DNA of 64,000 bases from Stenotrophomonas sp. HITSZ_GD (GTDB taxonomy: Bacteria > Pseudomonadota > Gammaproteobacteria > Xanthomonadales > Xanthomonadaceae). Positions 57,763 through 64,000 of this stretch are shown here, piece after piece. The position numbers and the translations under genes were made by a program. Positions within the stretch are counted from its first letter, which is position 1. The number at the start of each line of letters is the position of its first letter. Location: contig NZ_JARQXB010000008.1 of the NCBI RefSeq assembly GCF_029543105.1, forward strand, positions 110,616-174,615. The letters are read 5' to 3'. The notes beneath the pieces were generated by a model. It did not search any database and was not told the origin of the DNA. It saw only the letters and a program-made list of their open reading frames with translations.

Positions 57763-59487
57763 ATGAAGTCCAAGACCCGTCTGATCGCCCTTGTCCTGGC
57801 CCTGGCCGCCGTGCAGGCGCCCGCCACCGCCAAGGATTTCCTGCGTGCAGACGGCACGCGCATCGTCGATGGGCAGGGGGAGCCGGTCATCCTGCGCGGC
57901 ATGGGGCTGGGCGGCTGGATGCTGCAAGAAGGCTACATGCTGGAGCTGCCGCAGTTCGGCACGCAACGGGTGATCCGCCAGAACATCGAGAAGCTGATCG
58001 GCCCGGAGAAGACCCAGGCCTTCTACACCGCGTGGCTGGACAACCACACCACCAAGGCCGACGTCGACGCGATGGCGCGCTGGGGCTTCAACTCCATCCG
58101 CCTGCCGATGCACTACGCGCTGTACACGCTGCCGGTCGAACAGGAACCGGTGAAGGGCGAGCAGACCTGGCTGGAAGACGGCTTCCGCCGCACCGACGAA
58201 CTGCTGGCCTGGGCCAAGGCCAACGACATGTACCTGATCCTGGACCTGCATGCCGCGCCGGGCGGGCAGGGCAACGACATCAACATCTCCGACCGCGACC
58301 CGGCGCAATCCTCGCTGTGGGACGACCCGGCCAAGCAGGAGAAGATGATCGCGCTGTGGCGCAAGCTGGCCGAGCGCTACAAGGACGAACCGTACATCGG
58401 CGCCTACGACATCATCAACGAGCCCAACTGGGGCTTCTCCGACCGCGCCGACCGCAACGGCTGCAAGGAGACCGGCAACGCGCCGTTGCGCGACCTGCTG
58501 GTGCGCACCACCGCGGCGATCCGCGAAGTCGACAAGCGCCACATCGTCATCGTGGAGGGCAACTGCTGGGGCAACAACTACGCCGGCGTGTTCGATGAGG
58601 GCATGTGGGACGACAACCTGGTGGTCAGTTTCCACAAGTACTGGGATGCGACCACGCCCGACACGCTGGGCAAGGTCATCGCGCTGCGCGACAAGCACCA
58701 TGTGCCGCTATGGCTGGGCGAGAGCGGCGAGAACTCCAACGACTGGTTCGCGCGCACGATCCAGCTGGTGGAGAACGAGGGCATCGGTTGGTCGTGGTGG
58801 CCGTTGAAGAAGATTCGTTACAACAATCCGCTGCAGGTGACGCCCAACGAGGGCTACCGCCGGCTGCTCGCCTATTGGGAAGGCAAGGGGCCGCAACCCT
58901 CGGCGGCCGAGGCCGAGCAGGCATTGATGCAGTTTGCCTCGCATGACGTGCGCTACGAAAACAACGTGCAGCACCCGGACGTGGTGGACGCGCTGTTCCG
59001 TTCGCCGCATTCGCTGCAGCCCGTGCCTTACAAGACGCACCGCATCGGCGCGGACGGCGGCACGGTGGCGGCGATCGACTTCGACATGGGGCGCGATGGC
59101 GTGGCGTACCACGACCTCACGGCGTCTAACGACAAGGGCACCGGGCCGGACCGCGTCACCTGGAACCCGGCCATGACCTACCGCAACGACGGCGTGGACC
59201 TGGGCGTGCGCCAGGACGGCACCTTGCAGGTGGCCGGGCTGGAGAAGGGCGAGTGGCTGAAGTACACCGTGGAGGTGGAGACCGGCGGCCGCTACACGCT
59301 GGCGCTGCAGGGCGATGGCAAGGGCCAGGCCTGGGTGCAGGTCAACGGCGACCGCCTCGCGCAGACCGTGGCCGGTGCGAATGGCAAGCTGCCGGTGACG
59401 CTGGCGCCGGGGCGCAACACGCTGGTGGTGGGGGCCGCTGCCGGCAAGTTCGACCTGCGGGCGCTGCGGATCGAAGTGGCGCGCTGA
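57763..59487 (+). CDS. Secreted GH5 glycoside hydrolase with C-terminal CBM-like domain
   Basis: A 574-residue secreted enzyme. Signal peptide 1-23 (ending ATA|KD). GH5 barrel (about 25-370): LRGMGLGGWMLQEGYMLE, the acid/base Glu220 in YDIINEPNW and the nucleophile Glu320 in WLGESGENS. The C-terminal 130 residues (about 435-574) have the beta-sandwich look of a carbohydrate-binding module of the CBM6/35 kind (WLKYTVEVETGGRYTLALQG). It probably cleaves beta-glucans (cellulose, beta-1,3- or 1,6-glucan); the substrate is not certain. The start is ATG 57763. A bidirectional terminator follows. Confidence 0.88.
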   Translation: MKSKTRLIALVLALAAVQAPATAKDFLRADGTRIVDGQGEPVILRGMGLGGWMLQEGYMLELPQFGTQRVIRQNIEKLIGPEKTQAFYTAWLDNHTTKADVDAMARWGFNSIRLPMHYALYTLPVEQEPVKGEQTWLEDGFRRTDELLAWAKANDMYLILDLHAAPGGQGNDINISDRDPAQSSLWDDPAKQEKMIALWRKLAERYKDEPYIGAYDIINEPNWGFSDRADRNGCKETGNAPLRDLLVRTTAAIREVDKRHIVIVEGNCWGNNYAGVFDEGMWDDNLVVSFHKYWDATTPDTLGKVIALRDKHHVPLWLGESGENSNDWFARTIQLVENEGIGWSWWPLKKIRYNNPLQVTPNEGYRRLLAYWEGKGPQPSAAEAEQALMQFASHDVRYENNVQHPDVVDALFRSPHSLQPVPYKTHRIGADGGTVAAIDFDMGRDGVAYHDLTASNDKGTGPDRVTWNPAMTYRNDGVDLGVRQDGTLQVAGLEKGEWLKYTVEVETGGRYTLALQGDGKGQAWVQVNGDRLAQTVAGANGKLPVTLAPGRNTLVVGAAAGKFDLRALRIEVAR

Positions 59488-59534
59488 GCGGCGGGCGGAT
59501 GCGGCAGCTTCGAGTGCCGCGATGACATCTTGCA

Positions 59535-59566
59535 CAAAAAAACGGGGCCCGAGGGCCCCGTTTTCT
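59535..59566. terminator. Bidirectional terminator between GH5 and ahcY
   Basis: AAAACGGGGCC...GGCCCCGTTTT: a 7-8 bp GC stem (59543-59560) with A-run before it and T-run after it, so it works on both strands for the convergent GH5 and ahcY genes. Confidence 0.88.
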
Positions 59567-59585
59567 TGTCCGATCCGGCAAGGGA

Positions 59586-61031
<1,446 letters not shown>

Positions 61032-61067
61032 GGGCATGCTCCGGTATCTGCGAAAGAATTCGCGTTG

Positions 61068-61150
61068 CCGGGCGCCGTTGCAGGGGACCAACCCACCGAG
61101 CCTGGCCCGTGGCGTCGTGAAACGGCCCCTGGTCGCAGCGCCCCTCGGCG
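61068..61150 (-). ncRNA. SAH riboswitch upstream of ahcY
   Basis: The minus strand reads CCGAGGGGCGCTGCGACC (complement of 61132-61149), then CCAGGCTCGG, then CAACGGCGCCCGG at the 3' end. These are the conserved blocks of the S-adenosylhomocysteine riboswitch; CCGAG pairs with CTCGG and GGCGC with GCGCC to close the pseudoknotted core. SAH binding turns on ahcY so that the toxic product is removed. The distance to the ATG is about 37 bases, with the ribosome site GGAG between. Confidence 0.92.
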
Positions 61151-61154
61151 GACC

Positions 61155-61171
61155 CGACGATTATATCGTCG
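61155..61171 (-). promoter_or_regulatory. ahcY -10 box within a 17-bp palindrome
   Basis: On the minus strand TATAAT (61160-61165) is a consensus -10, followed about 10 bases later by the riboswitch. It is embedded in CGACGAT-TAT-ATCGTCG (61155-61171), a perfect 7-bp inverted repeat. A repressor bound here would block RNA polymerase. No clear -35 was assigned. Confidence 0.65.
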
Positions 61172-61279
61172 CGACCCGTCCGGGAATGAACACGTCGGTG
61201 GCCGGGCCCCAACCATCGGCAGGTCAGCCGCGCGCGCGCGGCTGCTACCGTGGGTCATTCGCTCATGGGAGGCAGGCCG

Positions 61280-63796
61280 ATGCAGGCAGGATGGAAGACG
61301 ATGTGGACCGGTGTGCTGGCAGGCTGCCTGCTGGCGCCCGCGGCGTGGTCGGCGACGCCGGCCGCCCCGCCTGCCACGCAAGCCGCCGCGCCGGGCTATC
61401 GGCTGCCGCCCGCGCCGCTGCAGGCGGTGGCCGATGCGCCGAACCCGCCTCGCCTGGTGCTCTCGCGCCAGCGCGAATACGCCGCGCTGCTGCAGAGCCC
61501 GGCGTTGCCGGGCATCGCGCAGGTGGCGCAACCGGAGCTCAAGCTCGCCGGCCTGCGGCTGCACCCGCGCACGCGCTCGCGCAGTGAATTCTCCTTCGCG
61601 CAGCAACTGTGGCTGATGCATGTGGCCGATGGCCAACAGACGCAGATCGACGGCCTGCCCGCGCCGCTGTCGCTGGCCTCGGTCTCCTGGTCGCCGGACC
61701 AGCGCTACCTGGCGTTCAACCGCGTGGATTCGGCCAGCGGCGCCAACGAGCTGTGGCTGGTGGACGTGGGCGCGCACCGGGCGTGGCGCGTGGCCGAGCG
61801 GCTCAACACCCTCACCCAGCCGGGCTACCGCTGGATGCCCGACAGCCGCTCGCTGCTGGTGCTGCTGCAACCGGCCGGGCAGGGGGCCGCGCCGGCCGAC
61901 GACGGCATTCCCGCCGGCCCGGCGATCCAGCAGACCGCGCAGGCCGCCGGCGCACGCTCGATTCGCACCTACCAGGATCTGTTGCGCAACGAGGGCGACG
62001 CCCGGCGCCTGGAGTACTACCTGGCGGCGCAGCCGGCGCGGGTGGCGCTCAACGGCCAGATCGAGCCGCTGGGCGCGCCGGGCCTGTATACGGACCTGGC
62101 GCCGTCGCCGGATGGCCAGCACCTGCTGTCGCAGCGCATCGAGCGGCCGTTCTCCTATCTGGTGCCGCTGACCCGCTTCCCGCGCCGTATCGAAGTGCTG
62201 GATGCCAGGGGCCGCTACGAGCACGAGGTCGCGCGCCTGCCGCTGGTGGAAGGCCTGCCGACCGGCAACGACGCGGTACCCACCGGCGTGCGCGCGGTGC
62301 AGTGGCGCGCGGACGCGCCGGCCACGCTGCTGTGGGCGGAGGCGCAGGATGGCGGCGATCCCTCGCGCGAGGCGCGCATCCGCGATGCGGTGATGGTGCA
62401 GGCGGCGCCTTTCGAACAGCCGCCGCAGACACTGATCGAGCTGGCCACGCGCTTCGCTGACGTGACCTGGGGGCGTGGCGACCTGGCGCTGGTCGACGAG
62501 TACTGGTGGAAGGATCGCAAGATCCGCCAGTGGCGGGTGGCCCCGGACGCGCCGGGGCAGGCCCCCGTGCTGTTGAACGAACGCTCGGAGGAGGATCGCT
62601 ACGCCGACCCGGGCACGCCGGCGACGGTCGACGACGAGAACGGCCAGCCGCGGCTGTTCACCGATGCGCAGGGGCAGTTCCTCTACCTGGTCGGCGAGGG
62701 CGCATCGCCGGAAGGCGATCGTCCGTTCGTGGACCGGCTGGACCTGCGCGATGGGCAGCGCGAACGCTTGTTCCAGTCGCAGGCGCCGTTCTACGAGCGG
62801 CCGCGTGCGCCGCTGGATGCGCAGGGCCGGCAGTGGCTGACCACGCGCGAGTCGCCGGACGAGCCGGCCAACTGGTATGTCCGCACGCTGGGGGCGGCCG
62901 ACGCGCCGCGTGCGCTGACGCGCTTCGCGCATCCGCTGCCGCAGCTGCGCGGCGTGCAGAAGGAGCAGATCCGCTACAAGCGGGCCGATGGCGTGGATCT
63001 CACCGCGACGCTGCTGCTGCCACCCGGCTACGAGGCCAAGCGTGATGGCCCGCTGCCGATGCTGATGTGGGCCTATCCGGGCGAGTTCAAATCGGCGGCG
63101 GCCGCCAGCCAGGTCACCGATTCGCCATACCGCTTCAACGCGGTGGGCTACTGGGGGCCGCAGGCATACCTGGCGATGGGCTATGCGGTACTCAACAACC
63201 CGTCGATGCCGATCATCGGCGAGGGCGATGCGGAGCCGAACGATACCTACGTGCAGCAGTTGGTGGCCGATGCGCAGGCGGCGGTGGACGAGGTGGTGCG
63301 GCGCGGGGTGGCGGACCGGGAGCGCATCGCGATCGGCGGGCACTCGTACGGTGCGTTCATGACGGCGAACCTGCTGGCGCATTCGACGTTGTTCAAGGCC
63401 GGCATCGCGCGCAGCGGCGCCTACAACCGCACGCTGACGCCGTTCGGGTTCCAGTCCGAGGAGCGTAATTACTGGCAGGCGCAGCCGGTGTACGCGGCGA
63501 TGTCGCCGTTCAACTACGCGGACCGTATCAAGACGCCGCTGTTGCTGATCCACGGGCAGGACGACGACAACAGCGGCACGTTCCCGATCCAGAGCGAGCG
63601 GCTGTACGCGGCGGTGAAGGGGTTGGGCGGGACGGCGCGTCTGGTCATGCTGCCGAACGAGGCGCACCGGTATCGGGCGCGGGAGTCGATCATGCAGATG
63701 CTCGCCGAGACCAACGATTGGCTGCAGCAGTATCTGGGTTCGCCTTCGAAGGCGGGGGCTTCCGCCAAGGGGAAGGGGACGGCTGCTTCGCCTTGA
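61280..63796 (+). CDS. S9 family serine peptidase, glutamyl endopeptidase (S9D) type
   Basis: An 838-residue secreted or periplasmic peptidase. Signal peptide about 1-24 (LLAPAAWSA), a beta-propeller domain (about 60-590), then the alpha/beta-hydrolase domain with nucleophile Ser689 in GGHSYGAFM, the acid residue in LIHGQDDDNSG and the base in NEAHRYRARES. The strings GIARSGAYNRTLTPFGFQ and LIHGQDDDNSG match plant chloroplast glutamyl endopeptidase and its bacterial relatives. The start is ATG 61280 with GGGAGG about 7 bases upstream. A terminator follows. Confidence 0.9.
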   Translation: MQAGWKTMWTGVLAGCLLAPAAWSATPAAPPATQAAAPGYRLPPAPLQAVADAPNPPRLVLSRQREYAALLQSPALPGIAQVAQPELKLAGLRLHPRTRSRSEFSFAQQLWLMHVADGQQTQIDGLPAPLSLASVSWSPDQRYLAFNRVDSASGANELWLVDVGAHRAWRVAERLNTLTQPGYRWMPDSRSLLVLLQPAGQGAAPADDGIPAGPAIQQTAQAAGARSIRTYQDLLRNEGDARRLEYYLAAQPARVALNGQIEPLGAPGLYTDLAPSPDGQHLLSQRIERPFSYLVPLTRFPRRIEVLDARGRYEHEVARLPLVEGLPTGNDAVPTGVRAVQWRADAPATLLWAEAQDGGDPSREARIRDAVMVQAAPFEQPPQTLIELATRFADVTWGRGDLALVDEYWWKDRKIRQWRVAPDAPGQAPVLLNERSEEDRYADPGTPATVDDENGQPRLFTDAQGQFLYLVGEGASPEGDRPFVDRLDLRDGQRERLFQSQAPFYERPRAPLDAQGRQWLTTRESPDEPANWYVRTLGAADAPRALTRFAHPLPQLRGVQKEQIRYKRADGVDLTATLLLPPGYEAKRDGPLPMLMWAYPGEFKSAAAASQVTDSPYRFNAVGYWGPQAYLAMGYAVLNNPSMPIIGEGDAEPNDTYVQQLVADAQAAVDEVVRRGVADRERIAIGGHSYGAFMTANLLAHSTLFKAGIARSGAYNRTLTPFGFQSEERNYWQAQPVYAAMSPFNYADRIKTPLLLIHGQDDDNSGTFPIQSERLYAAVKGLGGTARLVMLPNEAHRYRARESIMQMLAETNDWLQQYLGSPSKAGASAKGKGTAASP

Positions 63797-63821
63797 TCTC
63801 GCATTTCTTGTTTGATGGATC

Positions 63822-63850
63822 GGGCGGCCTTTGGTCGCCCTTTCCCTTTT
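63822..63850 (+). terminator. Rho-independent terminator after S9 peptidase
   Basis: GGGCGGCC (63822-63829) / GGTCGCCC (63833-63840) with loop TTT pairs 8 bp including one G-T, followed by TTTCCCTTTT. Confidence 0.8.
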
Positions 63851-63928
63851 GGGGCGCTGCTGGGCTTGGTCGGCTCGCGAGATGGATCGGCGGTTCGGTT
63901 GCCGCGCGCGGCCTTCGGGGGCAGGGCC

Positions 63929-64000
63929 CTTTCGGGACACGCCGTGAATCCATCCATGGAGGCTCGTAGGCGACATCCATGTCGCCTACGGTCCCGAAAG
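63929..64000. repeat. Nested inverted-repeat element at window end
   Basis: Outer arms CTTTCGGGAC (63929-63938) and GTCCCGAAAG (63991-64000) are perfect complements. Inside are TCCATCCATGGA (63949-63960) and a perfect 10-bp hairpin CGTAGGCGAC/GTCGCCTACG (63965-63974 and 63981-63990, loop ATCCAT). The wording GCCGTGAATCCATCCATGGA resembles intergenic repeats that are abundant in Xanthomonas, Stenotrophomonas and Lysobacter genomes. The element may continue past the window. Confidence 0.75.

Overview
This 64 kb window is a contiguous piece of very GC-rich gammaproteobacterial chromosome. Four things point to the Xanthomonadaceae/Lysobacteraceae (Xanthomonas, Stenotrophomonas, Lysobacter, Luteimonas and relatives): the gene orders glyA-nrdR-ribD-ribE-ribB-ribH-nusB-thiL and mraZ-to-lpxC-to-secA, a RibB with a dead GTP-cyclohydrolase tail, an S-adenosylhomocysteine riboswitch on ahcY, and GTAGGAG-type REP palindromes. 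The genus cannot be fixed from the sequence alone. Most of the window is housekeeping DNA. No prophage, insertion sequence, tRNA or CRISPR array was seen. The only clear accessory module is a 'mobile mystery protein A/B' (Xre regulator plus Fic) gene pair.

Layout. 1-5.1 kb: end of a cellulose synthase operon (bcsZ, bcsC). 5.1-6.3 kb: the mobile mystery A/B pair, with repeated CTAT-type sites in front. 6.3-10.2 kb: purine permease, ettA, RcnB-like secreted protein. 10.2-17.9 kb: glyA, a small membrane protein, nrdR, ribD, an FMN riboswitch, then ribE-ribB-ribH-nusB-thiL. 17.9-26.7 kb: a TorF-type porin gene joined to kdpFABCDE (high-affinity K+ uptake), preceded by helically phased TTACGC repeats. 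26.7-26.9 kb: a REPIN. 26.9-30.9 kb: a four-gene minus-strand operon lpoA-yraN-ydjM-like-FAD oxidase. 31-33 kb: rsmI, the RNase P RNA gene and an NRDE/TANGO2-like gene.

33.0-50.3 kb: the complete division and cell wall (dcw) cluster mraZ-rsmH-ftsL-ftsI-murE-murF-mraY-ftsW-murG-murC-ddlB-ftsQ-ftsA-ftsZ, then a perfect terminator and lpxC. Nearly every stop overlaps the next start. The only two real gaps (murG/murC and ddlB/ftsQ) each hold an unannotated micro-ORF of 24 or 37 codons that shares ATGA with both neighbours. This is the most unusual observation in the window. 50.5-55 kb: dciA, an M23 endopeptidase and secA; the secA stop codon is the loop of a perfect 12-bp hairpin followed by two more hairpins.

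55.1-64 kb: a Nudix/thiamine-phosphate-synthase-like fusion, a secreted hypothetical protein, metF, a secreted GH5 glycosidase, ahcY with its SAH riboswitch, and a glutamyl-endopeptidase-type S9 peptidase. The GH5 gene lies in opposite orientation between ahcY and metF, two genes of the same methyl cycle. The window ends inside a nested inverted-repeat element. Start codons were chosen from frame, Shine-Dalgarno spacing and family alignment by eye; all promoter and operator calls are inspection-only.
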